Part shown: positions 10,784 to 21,305 of the stretch, piece after piece | Layout: every line of letters begins with the position of its first letter | How positions within the stretch are numbered: position 1 is the stretch's first letter | From: Pseudomonas svalbardensis | GTDB lineage: Bacteria; Pseudomonadota; Gammaproteobacteria; Pseudomonadales; Pseudomonadaceae | Direction: 5' to 3' | Assembly (NCBI RefSeq): GCF_030053115.1 | Contig: NZ_CP125619.1 | Coordinates: 6,037,001-6,101,000 of the forward strand | DNA: 64,000 nucleotides | Translations under genes and position numbers: made by a program | The notes under the pieces: model-generated | Databases searched by the model: none | What the model saw: only the letters and a program-made list of their open reading frames with translations | What the model was told of the DNA's origin: nothing

Positions 10784-12286
10784 ATGCCGCAATCCCAAGC
10801 CAAGAATCTGTCCCTGATCGCCGCAATCGACCTGGGCTCCAACAGCTTTCACATGGTCGTGGCCAAGGCCCAGAACGGCGAAATCCGTATTCTCGAACGA
10901 CTCGGGGAGAAGGTTCAGCTGGCCGCCGGCATCGACGATGAGCGCCAGCTCAGTGAAGAATCCATGCAACGCGGGCTTGATTGCCTGAAGCGTTTTGCCC
11001 AACTGATCAACGGTATGCCGCCCGGCGCCGTGCGGATCGTCGGCACCAACGCCCTGCGTGAAGCCCGTAACCGTGCCGAGTTCATCCACCGCGCCGAAGA
11101 AATTCTCGGCCACCCGGTGGAAGTCATCTCCGGCCGTGAAGAAGCGCGTCTGATCTACCTCGGCGTTTCCCATACCCTCGCCGACACTCCTGGCAAACGC
11201 CTGGTGGCCGACATCGGCGGCGGCAGTACCGAATTCATCATCGGCCAGCGCTTTGAACCACTGCTGCGCGAAAGCCTGCAAATGGGCTGCGTCAGCTACA
11301 CCCAGCGCTATTTCAAGGACGGCAAGATCACCCCGGCCCGCTACGCCCAGGCGTACACGGCGGCGCGGCTGGAGATCATGAGCATCGAACACGCACTGCA
11401 TCGCCTGACCTGGGATGAAGCCATCGGCTCCTCGGGCACCATTCGCGCCATCGGCCTGGCGCTGAAGGCCGGCGGTCATGGCACGGGCGAGGTTAACGCC
11501 CAAGGCCTGGCCTGGCTCAAGCGCAAGCTGATCAAGCTCGGCGACGTCGAGAAGATCGACTTCGAAGGCATCAAGCCTGACCGCCGGGCGATCTTCCCTG
11601 CGGGCCTGGCGATTCTCGAAGCGATCTTCGACGCACTCGAACTGCAACGCATGGACCACTGTGAAGGCGCCCTGCGCGAAGGCGTGCTCTATGATCTGTT
11701 GGGCCGTCATCATCACGAAGACGTCCGTGAGCGCACCCTCAGCTCGTTGATGGAGCGTTATCACGTCGATCTGGAACAAGCGGCGCGGGTTGAGCGCAAG
11801 GCGTTGCATGCCTTCGATCAAGTGGCTGAGGATTGGGATCTGGATGACGGCGTATGGCGCGAACTGCTGGGCTGGGCCGCCAAGGTCCATGAAGTGGGCC
11901 TGGACATCGCCCACTATCACTACCACAAGCATGGCGCTTACCTGATCGAGCACTCGGACCTGGCCGGGTTCTCCCGCGAAGACCAACTGATGCTCGCGCT
12001 ATTGGTGCGTGGCCACCGACGCAATATCCCCCGGGACAAGTTTGCCGACTTCGGCGATGAAGGCATCAAGCTGATTCGCCTGTGCGTGTTGCTGCGCTTT
12101 GCGATTCTGTTCCATCACATCCGCGGCACCCAGGAAATGCCTCAGGTTGTGCTGCAGGCCAATGGCGACAGCCTGGATGTGTTGTTCCCGGAAAACTGGC
12201 TGGACGAAAACCAGCTGACCCAGGCTGACTTCGGTCTGGAAGCGGAGTGGCTGACCCGCGTCGGCTTCGTGCTCAACGTTCGCTGA
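10784..12286 (+). CDS. ppx: Exopolyphosphatase Ppx
   Basis: Cytoplasmic Ppx/GppA phosphatase (ASKHA fold) that processively hydrolyses polyphosphate. The 500-residue protein has the N-terminal phosphate-binding motif [14 protein letters not shown], the second motif [14 protein letters not shown] and a C-terminal HD-like region ([23 protein letters not shown]). It converges on hemB-ppk, which encode the opposing kinase, and the two transcripts share the terminator at 12301-12332. Confidence 0.96.
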   Translation: MPQSQAKNLSLIAAIDLGSNSFHMVVAKAQNGEIRILERLGEKVQLAAGIDDERQLSEESMQRGLDCLKRFAQLINGMPPGAVRIVGTNALREARNRAEFIHRAEEILGHPVEVISGREEARLIYLGVSHTLADTPGKRLVADIGGGSTEFIIGQRFEPLLRESLQMGCVSYTQRYFKDGKITPARYAQAYTAARLEIMSIEHALHRLTWDEAIGSSGTIRAIGLALKAGGHGTGEVNAQGLAWLKRKLIKLGDVEKIDFEGIKPDRRAIFPAGLAILEAIFDALELQRMDHCEGALREGVLYDLLGRHHHEDVRERTLSSLMERYHVDLEQAARVERKALHAFDQVAEDWDLDDGVWRELLGWAAKVHEVGLDIAHYHYHKHGAYLIEHSDLAGFSREDQLMLALLVRGHRRNIPRDKFADFGDEGIKLIRLCVLLRFAILFHHIRGTQEMPQVVLQANGDSLDVLFPENWLDENQLTQADFGLEAEWLTRVGFVLNVR

Positions 12287-12300
12287 AACCTTCTGAAAGA

Positions 12301-12332
12301 AAAAAGGGCGATCCACCTGGATCGCCCTTTTT
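12301..12332. terminator. Bidirectional terminator between ppx and ppk
   Basis: Stem of about 14 bp, AAAAAGGGCGATCC paired with GGATCGCCCTTTTT, tight loop, with A-run on one side and T-run on the other, so it works in both directions. It sits between the convergent ppx and ppk stop codons. Confidence 0.9.
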
Positions 12333-12351
12333 TTGCCCAAAATAATTCGCG

Positions 12352-14574
12352 TTAACGAACCGTCAGAATCGGACTGCCCAAACGCTCCAGCAAAGTCGCC
12401 TGGGCGCTGCGCGGATTCTGGTTACCCGTCGGCGTGTTGCGGATGTAACGGCCGTCCGCCTGCAAGCTCCAGCTGTGGGTGTTATCGGTGAGATAAAGCT
12501 CCAGCTCTTTCTTGACCCGCAAGATCAGCTTCTTGCCCTCGACCGGGAAGCAAGTCTCGACGCGCTTGTCGAGGTTGCGCTCCATCCAGTCGGCGCTGGA
12601 CAGGAACATCTGCTCTTCGCCGCCATTGAGGAAGTAGAAGACCCGGGTGTGCTCCAGGAAACGCCCGATGATCGAGCGCACGTGGATGTTATGCGAAACC
12701 CCGGCGATGCCCGGACGCAGGCAGCACATGCCGCGCACCACCAGATCGATACGCACCCCGGACTGACTGGCCTTGTACAGCGCGCGAATGATCTTCGGAT
12801 CGGTCAGCGAGTTGAACTTGGCGATGATGTGCGCCGGTTTGCCGTCGAGGGCGAACTGGGTCTCCCGGGCAATCATGTCGAGCATGCCCTTCTTCAGCGT
12901 GAACGGCGCGTGCAGCAGCTTCTTCATGCGCAGGGTTTTGCCCATGCCGATCAACTGGCTGAACAATTTGCCGACGTCTTCGCACAAGGCATCGTCGGAC
13001 GTCAGCAGGCTGTAGTCGGTGTACAGACGGGCGTTGGCCGCGTGGTAGTTGCCGGTCCCCAAGTGGGCGTAACGGACAATCTCGCCGGCCTCGCGACGCA
13101 AGATCAGCATCATCTTGGCGTGGGTCTTGAAGCCGACCACGCCGTAAATCACCACCGCACCGGCCGCTTGCAGACGGCTGGCCAGTTGCAGGTTGGACTC
13201 TTCATCGAACCGCGCGCGCAATTCGATCACCGCGGTGACTTCCTTGCCGTTACGCGCAGCATCGACCAGCGCATCAACGATCTCCGAGTTGGCGCCGGAG
13301 CGGTACAGGGTCTGACGGACCGCCAATACATGCGGGTCCTTGGCAGCCTGGCGCAGCAGGTCGACCACTGGGGTGAATGACTCGAACGGGTGCAGCAACA
13401 GGATGTCCTGCTTGCTGATCACACTGAAAATGTTCTCGCTGTTCTGCAGCAGTTTCGGGATCTGCGGCGTGAACGGCATGTATTGCAGCGCGCGCTGACT
13501 GTCCAGGCCGGTGATGCTGAACAGGCGAGTCAGGTTGACCGGACCGTTGACCTGATACAGCTCGGTTTCGTGCAGGTTGAACTGCTTGAGCAAGTAGTCG
13601 GACAGGTGTTTCGGGCACGTGTCGGCCACTTCCAGACGCACCGCGTCACCGTAGCGACGGGAGAACAACTCGCCGCGCAGGGCGCGGGCCAGGTCTTCTA
13701 CATCTTCGGTGTCGACGGAAAGGTCGGCGTTACGGGTCAGACGGAACTGGTAGCAGCCCTTGACCTTCATGCCCTGGAACAAGTCATCGGCGTGAGCGTG
13801 GATCATCGACGACAGGAACACATAGTTGTCGCCAGAGCCGCCCACTTCTTCCGGCAACTTGATGACGCGCGGCAACAGACGTGGCGCCGGAATGATCGCC
13901 AAACCGGAATCGCGGCCGAAGGCGTCGATACCTTCGAGCTCGACGATGAAGTTCAGGCTCTTGTTGACCAGCAATGGGAACGGGTGCGTCGGGTCGAGGC
14001 CAATCGGGGTAATGATCGGCGCGATCTCGTCGCGGAAATAGCGGCGCACCCAGGTTTTGATCTTGGTGGTCCAGTGACGCCGGCGGATGAAGCGGACCTG
14101 ATGCTTTTCCAGCTCCGGCAACAGAATGTCGTTTAGGATCGCGTACTGGCGGTCGACGTGACCGTGCACCAGTTCGCTGATGCGGGCCAGGGCCTGGTGC
14201 GGTTGCAGGCCATCGGCGCCGGCCTGTTCACGGGCGAAGGTGATCTGCTTCTTCAGACCGGCTACACGAATCTCGAAGAACTCGTCCAGGTTGCTGGAGA
14301 AGATCAGCAGAAACTTCAGCCGCTCCAGCAACGGGTAGGACTCATCCAGCGCCTGCTCCAGCACGCGGATGTTGAACTGCAGTTGCGAGAGCTCGCGATG
14401 GATGTACAAGCTGCTGTCATCCAGGCCGGGAATGGCAATCGCTGGCGCCGCTATTGCGGGCTCGGCCACCACAGCGGGAGCAGCAGGCTCCAGTTCCGGC
14501 GGGGTTTCGGCGATTTGCTCCACCACAGGTTGAGCATCTTTTACGGCAACTTCAGTGAGTCCTTCGGTATTCAT
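12352..14574 (-). CDS. ppk1: Polyphosphate kinase 1
   Basis: Makes polyphosphate from ATP through a phosphohistidine. At 740 residues it is longer than E. coli Ppk by an N-terminal tail of about 45 residues rich in Ala, Pro and Glu, common in Pseudomonas. The conserved start of the enzyme is [22 protein letters not shown]. Catalytic histidines lie in the [17 protein letters not shown] and [16 protein letters not shown] segments. It starts 18 bp after hemB, on the same strand, and forms a likely operon with it. Confidence 0.96.
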   Translation of the reverse strand: MNTEGLTEVAVKDAQPVVEQIAETPPELEPAAPAVVAEPAIAAPAIAIPGLDDSSLYIHRELSQLQFNIRVLEQALDESYPLLERLKFLLIFSSNLDEFFEIRVAGLKKQITFAREQAGADGLQPHQALARISELVHGHVDRQYAILNDILLPELEKHQVRFIRRRHWTTKIKTWVRRYFRDEIAPIITPIGLDPTHPFPLLVNKSLNFIVELEGIDAFGRDSGLAIIPAPRLLPRVIKLPEEVGGSGDNYVFLSSMIHAHADDLFQGMKVKGCYQFRLTRNADLSVDTEDVEDLARALRGELFSRRYGDAVRLEVADTCPKHLSDYLLKQFNLHETELYQVNGPVNLTRLFSITGLDSQRALQYMPFTPQIPKLLQNSENIFSVISKQDILLLHPFESFTPVVDLLRQAAKDPHVLAVRQTLYRSGANSEIVDALVDAARNGKEVTAVIELRARFDEESNLQLASRLQAAGAVVIYGVVGFKTHAKMMLILRREAGEIVRYAHLGTGNYHAANARLYTDYSLLTSDDALCEDVGKLFSQLIGMGKTLRMKKLLHAPFTLKKGMLDMIARETQFALDGKPAHIIAKFNSLTDPKIIRALYKASQSGVRIDLVVRGMCCLRPGIAGVSHNIHVRSIIGRFLEHTRVFYFLNGGEEQMFLSSADWMERNLDKRVETCFPVEGKKLILRVKKELELYLTDNTHSWSLQADGRYIRNTPTGNQNPRSAQATLLERLGSPILTVR

Positions 14575-14592
14575 CGAATGTTCCTGGGAGGG

Positions 14593-15759
<1,167 letters not shown>

Positions 15760-15814
15760 TCATGAATGTTCCCGAAGGGTTAGGCTGCGCGTTCATTTCG
15801 CCAGCATCCAGACA

Positions 15815-16438
15815 ATGCTCCAACAATTTCTTCAGGAATTCGGCTACTTCGCCCTTTTTCTCGGCACGTTTTTCGAAGGCGAAACCATTCTGGTGCTCGC
15901 AGGCTTCCTCGCGTTCCGCGGATACATGGACCTCAAATTGGTCATGATCGTGGCGTTCCTCGGCAGTTATGCCGGTGATCAGCTGTGGTATTTCCTGGGG
16001 CGCAAGCACGGCCGCAAGTTGCTGGCACGCAAACCGCGCTGGCAATTGATGGGTGACCGGGCTCTGGAACACATCCGCAGGCACCCGGACATCTGGGTAC
16101 TGAGCTTCCGCTTTGTCTATGGCCTGCGCACGGTGATGCCGGTAGCGATCGGCTTGTCGGGCTATCCGCCGGGACGCTATCTGTTGCTCAACGGGATTGG
16201 TGCCGCGATCTGGGCCGCCGCGCTGGCTGCTGCCGCCTATCACTTTGGTGCGGTGCTCGAAGGCATGCTCGGCAGCGTCAAGAAGTACGAGCTGTGGGTG
16301 CTTGGCGCCCTGCTGATACTGGGCTTTTTCCTGTGGTTGCGCCGACGCCTCAAGAACGCCCGTCTGGCGAAGAAGATCTACGCCGACGAGCAGGCTGAAC
16401 TGGCCAAATCTGCCGAGACTAAGACGCCAGCCGAGTGA
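15815..16438 (+). CDS. DedA-family membrane protein
   Basis: 207-residue inner-membrane protein of the DedA/SNARE-associated family, linked to lipid-carrier flipping and envelope homeostasis. Visible are the N-terminal FGYFALFLGTFFEGETILVLAGFLA, with the conserved Glu in a re-entrant hydrophobic stretch, GSYAGDQLWYFLGRKHGRK, and FRFVYGLRTVMPVAIGLSGYP with the conserved Arg. It overlaps the convergent hydroxylase gene by 20 bp. Which DedA paralogue it is cannot be told. Confidence 0.88.
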   Translation: MLQQFLQEFGYFALFLGTFFEGETILVLAGFLAFRGYMDLKLVMIVAFLGSYAGDQLWYFLGRKHGRKLLARKPRWQLMGDRALEHIRRHPDIWVLSFRFVYGLRTVMPVAIGLSGYPPGRYLLLNGIGAAIWAAALAAAAYHFGAVLEGMLGSVKKYELWVLGALLILGFFLWLRRRLKNARLAKKIYADEQAELAKSAETKTPAE

Positions 16439-17654
16439 AACGGTTTCTGCAACAGTAGAGACCGATACCACTGAGCAGGCTGTAACTCAGTAGGCCGACC
16501 CAGCCTGCCGCGCTGGCCGGCCACAGCCCAAACACCGGCGCCAGCCACACCAGCGGCACATTCGAAGCCAGGCGCAGCAGCTCCAGCTTCAGCGCCCACG
16601 GGCGATTCTCCAGGGCCACGCCCAACGTAAACAAACCCAGCGCCACGGCACTCCAACCGAGTACCAGCGCGGAGGTTGGCAAACTTTGCTCCAGGTTCAT
16701 CAAGTAGCTGCCCAGCGCGATGTAGACGCAGAACTGCAACACGACGTAAAGCTGCTGACGCCCGTCCAGCGGCACCTCGAACTTACGGAACTGACTCAGG
16801 TCTGGCTTGTTCATCGGGTACTTGGCCGCCACATCCGCCGGCCGCCAACCGGTGCGCATGAACCAGATGCGCAGCTTGTCCCATTTGCTTTGCGCACGCC
16901 GCGCGTCATCCCACAGCTGCGCGTAGAACTGCACGTTCGCCCACACCGGATTCCAGCTCGCGAGCGGCGTGGTAACACCGAAAATCACCGGTTCGTTATC
17001 GTCCTCTTCCTGGAACGAGCCAAATAGACGGTCCCAAATAATGAACACCCCGCCGTAGTTGCGATCCATGTAGAGAGCGTTCTGTGCATGGTGGGCCCGA
17101 TGATTGGACGGCGTGACAAAGAACCACTCGAACCAGCCGAGCTTGGGAATGTGTTTGGTATGCACCCAGAATTGGTACAGCAAGTTCAGCGAGGCGACGC
17201 TGATGAACACCAGCAGCGGCACGCCGAGCACGGCCATCGGCAGGTAGAAGATCCAGCTCAACAGGAAGCCGGTACTGGTCTGGCGCAGCGCCGTGGACAG
17301 GTTGTAGTCCTCGCTCTGGTGATGCACCGAATGCGCCGCCCAGAGGATGTTGCGTTCATGGCCCATGCGATGCAGCCAGTAGTAGCAGAAGTCGTAGAGG
17401 AAAAAGGCGAAAACCCAGACCCAAACGCTGTCGGCCGAGAGTTCGAGCAGCGCCAGGTGCTTGAGGGCAAACGCATACGTCACCAGACCGACGCCTTTGG
17501 TCAACAGGCCGGTGGTGGTCGACAGCACGCCGGTGCTCATGCTGTTGATCGCGTCCGCCACACGATAATTGCTCAATCCGCGCCAACGGTCGGCCAGCAG
17601 TTCGACGGCAATCAGCACAAAGAAAAACGGCACCGCATACAGAATGAAGTCCAT
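16419..17654 (-). CDS. Sterol desaturase / fatty acid hydroxylase superfamily protein
   Basis: 411-residue integral membrane di-iron enzyme candidate. The histidine clusters are HRMGH, HSVHHQSEDYN and HRAHHAQN, the 8-His pattern of the superfamily, set between hydrophobic segments. About 120 C-terminal residues contain additional membrane segments not needed for the hydroxylase fold. The substrate is unknown; related bacterial enzymes hydroxylate lipids. It converges on dedA with a short overlap. Confidence 0.85.
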   Translation of the reverse strand: MDFILYAVPFFFVLIAVELLADRWRGLSNYRVADAINSMSTGVLSTTTGLLTKGVGLVTYAFALKHLALLELSADSVWVWVFAFFLYDFCYYWLHRMGHERNILWAAHSVHHQSEDYNLSTALRQTSTGFLLSWIFYLPMAVLGVPLLVFISVASLNLLYQFWVHTKHIPKLGWFEWFFVTPSNHRAHHAQNALYMDRNYGGVFIIWDRLFGSFQEEDDNEPVIFGVTTPLASWNPVWANVQFYAQLWDDARRAQSKWDKLRIWFMRTGWRPADVAAKYPMNKPDLSQFRKFEVPLDGRQQLYVVLQFCVYIALGSYLMNLEQSLPTSALVLGWSAVALGLFTLGVALENRPWALKLELLRLASNVPLVWLAPVFGLWPASAAGWVGLLSYSLLSGIGLYCCRNRFTRLAS

Positions 17655-17769
17655 GACGCGCCCTGATCGGAATCTTGAGGACAGATCCTAGGTGTAGCCG
17701 CGAATTAACCCTATGGCAACGAGTGACAAATTAGTGGACATTTAACGCCATGAATCTGGAGAAAAGCCC

Positions 17770-18438
17770 ATGAGCAAAAAAATTGCAGTGATCCTATCCG
17801 GCTGTGGCGTGTACGACGGCGCCGAGATCCACGAAAGCGTGATCACCCTGCTGCGTCTGGACCAGCGGGGGGCTCAGGTGCAGTGTTTCGCACCGAACAT
17901 CGCGCAGCTACATGTGATCAATCACCTGACCGGCGAAGAAATGCCCGAGTCGCGCAACGTGCTGGTGGAATCGGCGCGGATCGCCCGAGGCAACATCAAG
18001 GATATCCGCGAAGCGGACGTGGAAGACTTCGATGCGCTGATCGTTCCGGGCGGTTTCGGGGCGGCCAAGAACCTGTCGAACTTCGCCGTCGAAGGCGCCG
18101 GCTGCACCGTGCAACCGGAAGTCCTGGCGCTGGCTGAAGCCTTTGCCGAGGCCGGCAAACCGGTCGGGCTGATCTGCATCTCGCCGGCGCTCGCGGCGAA
18201 GATCTATGGACCGGGCGTGACCTGCACCATCGGTAATGACGCCGATACTGCCGCCGCCATGAACAAGATGGGTGCCACCCACAAAGATTGCGCGGTGAGC
18301 GACATCGTCGAAGACAAGGCCCGCAAACTGGTGTGCACCCCGGCTTATATGCTGGCGCAATCGATCAGCGAGGCAGCGTCAGGCATCAACAAACTGGTCG
18401 ACCGCGTGCTCGAACTGACCCACGAAAACGACGCCTGA
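17770..18438 (+). CDS. elbB: Glyoxalase/DJ-1-type protein ElbB
   Basis: 222-residue protein of the DJ-1/PfpI superfamily, annotated in enterobacteria as isoprenoid biosynthesis glyoxalase ElbB. It has the start KKIAVILSGCGVYDGAEIHE, the loop DFDALIVPGGFGAAKNLSNFA and the nucleophile-elbow region GLICISPALAAKI with a cysteine in the expected place. Preceded by GGAG. Downstream is a REP pair; no operon partner. Confidence 0.9.
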   Translation: MSKKIAVILSGCGVYDGAEIHESVITLLRLDQRGAQVQCFAPNIAQLHVINHLTGEEMPESRNVLVESARIARGNIKDIREADVEDFDALIVPGGFGAAKNLSNFAVEGAGCTVQPEVLALAEAFAEAGKPVGLICISPALAAKIYGPGVTCTIGNDADTAAAMNKMGATHKDCAVSDIVEDKARKLVCTPAYMLAQSISEAASGINKLVDRVLELTHENDA

Positions 18439-18450
18439 CCCTGATCAAAA

Positions 18451-18540
18451 TGTGGGAGCGAGCCTGCTCGCGAAGACGTACTGTCAATCGACATCATCGT
18501 TGAATGTGCTGTCCCCTTCGCGAGCAGGCTCGCTCCCACA
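18451..18540. repeat. REP doublet (inverted pair)
   Basis: Copies at 18451-18475 (TGTGGGAGCGAGCCTGCTCG...) and 18517-18540 (reverse complement), separated by about 40 bp. They lie between the converging elbB and YaiI-type genes, a typical REP position. Confidence 0.85.
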
Positions 18541-18556
18541 GGGTCCAGCACAAGGC

Positions 18557-19012
18557 TCAAGATTTACGGGAAAGCCGCGTGAGGATCCGGTCCAGCGCAT
18601 TGGCAAACGCCTGCTTCTCGCGCTCGCCAAACGGCGCTGGCCCGCCGCTCATCTGCCCCTGCTCACGTAGATCGGTAAACAGATTACGCACCGCCAACCG
18701 ATCGCCCATGTTCTGCGCATCGAACTCTTTGCCCCGTGGATCCAGCGCCGCAACGCCCTTTTTCACCAGTCGGTCGGCCAGCGGCACATCGCTGCAGATC
18801 ACCAATTCGCCAGGGACCGCGTATTCCACCAGGTAGTCGTCGGCGGCATCCGGACCGCTTGGCACCACGATCAGCTTCACCAGGGCCAAACCCGGTTTGA
18901 TCTGCGGCTGTCCGGCCACCAGCACCACTTCGAACTGACGCTTGAGGGCGAACTTCACCACCAGATCCTTGGCCGCCCGAGGGCAGGCGTCGGCATCGAT
19001 CCACACACGCAT
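18557..19012 (-). CDS. YaiI/YqxD family protein (DUF188)
   Basis: 151-residue protein starting MRVWIDADACPRAAKDLV, the hallmark of the DUF188 family, with conserved acidic residues in the first strand and GDLVICSDVPLADRLV later. The fold resembles PIN/NYN-type nucleases, so an RNA-related role is possible but not established. Length is normal. Confidence 0.88.
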   Translation of the reverse strand: MRVWIDADACPRAAKDLVVKFALKRQFEVVLVAGQPQIKPGLALVKLIVVPSGPDAADDYLVEYAVPGELVICSDVPLADRLVKKGVAALDPRGKEFDAQNMGDRLAVRNLFTDLREQGQMSGGPAPFGEREKQAFANALDRILTRLSRKS

Positions 19013-19036
19013 TGTGTTTTCCTCGGTTCAAAAAGC

Positions 19037-19057
19037 TTCGCGAGCAGGCTCGCGATT
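19037..19057. repeat. Single degenerate REP element
   Basis: TTCGCGAGCAGGCTCGCG at the boundary between the FTR1 gene and the YaiI-type gene. It keeps the palindromic core but lacks the CTCCCACA tail, so it is a truncated copy. Confidence 0.6.
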
Positions 19058-19076
19058 GTGAGCGCAGCGAATGCTT

Positions 19077-20975
19077 TTAAGAAACCTGCACCCGCCGCTT
19101 CTCAGCCAGCCGACTACGGCTATATAGAACAATGATCGCGATAATCGCCACCGCCTGCGCACTCAGCGAATACGCATCAGCGTGGATCCCCAGCCAGTCG
19201 AAGTCAAAGAACGGCACCGGCCGGGTGCCGAAAATCCCGGCTTCCTGCAGCGCCTTCACGCCATGCCCGGCAAACACCACCGACAACGCGCACAGCAGGC
19301 CGGCGTTGATACTGAAAAACAACGACAGCGGCAGTTTCGCCGAGCCACGCAGAATCACCCAAGCCAGACCCACCAACATAACCAACGCCGTCGCACCACC
19401 CGCCAGTACCGCGTTATGGCCCGCTGGACCTGCCTGCAGCCACAGGGTCTCGTAGAACAGAATCACTTCAAACAGCTCGCGATACACCGAGAAGAATGCC
19501 AGCGTCGCAAACCCGAAACGCCCACCGCCGCCCACCAGACTGCTCTTGATGTAATCCTGCCAGGCCGCTGCGTGACGACGGTCGTGCATCCACACGCCGA
19601 GCCAAAGCACCATGACGGCGGCAAACAACGCCGTCGCACCTTCCAGCAATTCGCGTTGCGAGCCGCTGACATCGATCACATACGCCGCCAGCGCCCAGGT
19701 CGCCAGACCCGCCAGCAGCGCCAGCCCCCAGCCGACGTTGACGCTGTGCACCGCCGATTGCTGGCCGGTGTGGCGCAGGAACGCGAGGATTGCCGCCAAC
19801 ACCAGAATCGCTTCCAGACCTTCGCGCAACAGAATCAACAAACCGGAGATGTAGCTCAGAGACCAGCTCAGGCCATCGCTGCCCAGCAGACCGGCGGATT
19901 CCTTCAACTTGGTCTTGGCCGCATCCAGTCGCTCCTGAACCTGGGCCACCGGCAAACCGTCCTGCAACGACTGACGGTAAGCCATCAGTGATTTTTCGGT
20001 GTCTTTACGCACATTGGCGTCGACGTTATCCAGAGAACTTTCGACCAGTTCGAAGCCCTCCAGATAAGCCGCCACCGACAGGTCATAAGCCTGATCGTGA
20101 TCACCGGCACGGTAGGCTGCGAAGCTCTTGTCCAGGGTCGCGGCGGTATAGTCCAGCAATTGCGCCGGGCCACGCTTGACCTGCGGCGGTTGCGCCCGCT
20201 GCGCACGGAAGGTCGCCGCAGCTTGCGGCCCCTCGGCAACCTGCACTTCTGCGGGAGTCTGACGGGCCAGGTCGGCGATGTTGTAGGTTTTTTCGGATTT
20301 TGCAGCAGCCGGGTCGGCGCTGAAGCTGGCGATGTAGGTCGCCAGGTCCCAACGCTGACGATCATCCAGCTGATCGGCGAAGGCCGGCATGTCGGTGCTT
20401 TCGACACCGAGGCCCAGGGTGCTGTAGATCGCGTAGAGGCTCAGGTGATCCAGTCGCGCCGCATCACGCAGATTGGACGGCGGCGGCGTCAAACCAACTC
20501 CCGCCGGGCCATCCCCGGCACCCGCGTCGCCGTGGCACACCGAACAATGCTGAGCGTACAACGGCGCACCACGGGTCGGATCCGACGTAATGATCGGTGC
20601 CTGGCTGACTTCATAGGTCACCGCCAGCTTGGCGCCGAGTTGCCGTGCCTGACGGCCGACATCCGCGCCGTCCTGACGCGCAGCGATCGCGTTGCGCAGC
20701 GTGCTGACGCCCTGCTCCAGCCCGGCTTTTTCCGGTTTGGCCGGCATCGAGGCGATCAAGCCTTGCAGCGCCTTGATAAATTCCAGCTGCTCTTGGTATT
20801 CGGACTCATTAATGACCTTGCCCGCTTGCACCGTTTCCGGGTAATCCGCACCGATGTAATCGAGCAAATGCAGCGCTTGTGGCGCGCCTTCCACGGTGTC
20901 GGCCAGCAGGTTGAAACTGCACAGGGCAAACAACGGCAACATCAGCCAGGCCAGGAAACGGGACGGGGCAGTCAT
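19077..20975 (-). CDS. Cytochrome c / FTR1-family iron permease fusion
   Basis: 632-residue envelope protein combining a periplasmic c-type cytochrome with an FTR1 iron permease. A signal peptide covers about residues 1-25, a haem site CSVCH lies at 144-148, a helical linker of about 200 residues follows, and the C-terminal part has about seven membrane segments. REGLE at 384-388 and RELFE at 499-503 are FTR1 REXXE iron-binding motifs; a third, RELLE, is at 441-445. The cytochrome may replace the separate oxidase of yeast Fet3-Ftr1, which is inference. A weak Fur-like sequence (TGAGATTCATTCATG) abuts the start. Confidence 0.9.
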   Translation of the reverse strand: MTAPSRFLAWLMLPLFALCSFNLLADTVEGAPQALHLLDYIGADYPETVQAGKVINESEYQEQLEFIKALQGLIASMPAKPEKAGLEQGVSTLRNAIAARQDGADVGRQARQLGAKLAVTYEVSQAPIITSDPTRGAPLYAQHCSVCHGDAGAGDGPAGVGLTPPPSNLRDAARLDHLSLYAIYSTLGLGVESTDMPAFADQLDDRQRWDLATYIASFSADPAAAKSEKTYNIADLARQTPAEVQVAEGPQAAATFRAQRAQPPQVKRGPAQLLDYTAATLDKSFAAYRAGDHDQAYDLSVAAYLEGFELVESSLDNVDANVRKDTEKSLMAYRQSLQDGLPVAQVQERLDAAKTKLKESAGLLGSDGLSWSLSYISGLLILLREGLEAILVLAAILAFLRHTGQQSAVHSVNVGWGLALLAGLATWALAAYVIDVSGSQRELLEGATALFAAVMVLWLGVWMHDRRHAAAWQDYIKSSLVGGGGRFGFATLAFFSVYRELFEVILFYETLWLQAGPAGHNAVLAGGATALVMLVGLAWVILRGSAKLPLSLFFSINAGLLCALSVVFAGHGVKALQEAGIFGTRPVPFFDFDWLGIHADAYSLSAQAVAIIAIIVLYSRSRLAEKRRVQVS

Positions 20976-21305
20976 GAATGAATCTCAATTGGAAATACGA
21001 AGTAACACATTGTTCACTTCCAATGACTTTCACTCAAGCTTTGTTGTGGGGTGCGCGGCAGGCTGGGTGGCCAACGCATCGGGTTCGCGTTTCCGAGCCA
21101 TGATGGCACGCCGTTAAAATGCGAAATTAAAAAGCCATTACATAGCCAGCATCCTTGCTTATAATGCCGCGCCTTCGTTATTGCGAAACGGTATTTAAGC
21201 TCCTCTTTTTATGAGGAATTGGCAGGAGGCCAACATTCCCGCCAGTAGGTCCCATCAGCCCGACCAGCATTTGCGGCTGCTTACATTCAGGGAAGAAGTA
21301 CCCCA
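20976..21305. promoter_or_regulatory. Divergent intergenic region with sigma70 promoter for the lipoprotein operon
   Basis: 330-bp gap between the divergent FTR1 gene and the COG3014 lipoprotein gene. A good sigma70 promoter reads toward the operon: TTACAT at 21138-21143, 16-bp spacer, TATAAT at 21160-21165. The leader of about 130 nt includes a small hairpin CCTC-TTTTTAT-GAGG near 21202-21216. Confidence 0.55.

Noticed and set aside
10703..11986. 427-codon ORF antisense to ppx
   Set aside because: Shadow frame of a clear ppx gene.
20960..20990. Fur box before the FTR1 gene
   Set aside because: About half of the consensus positions match, too weak to list as a site.
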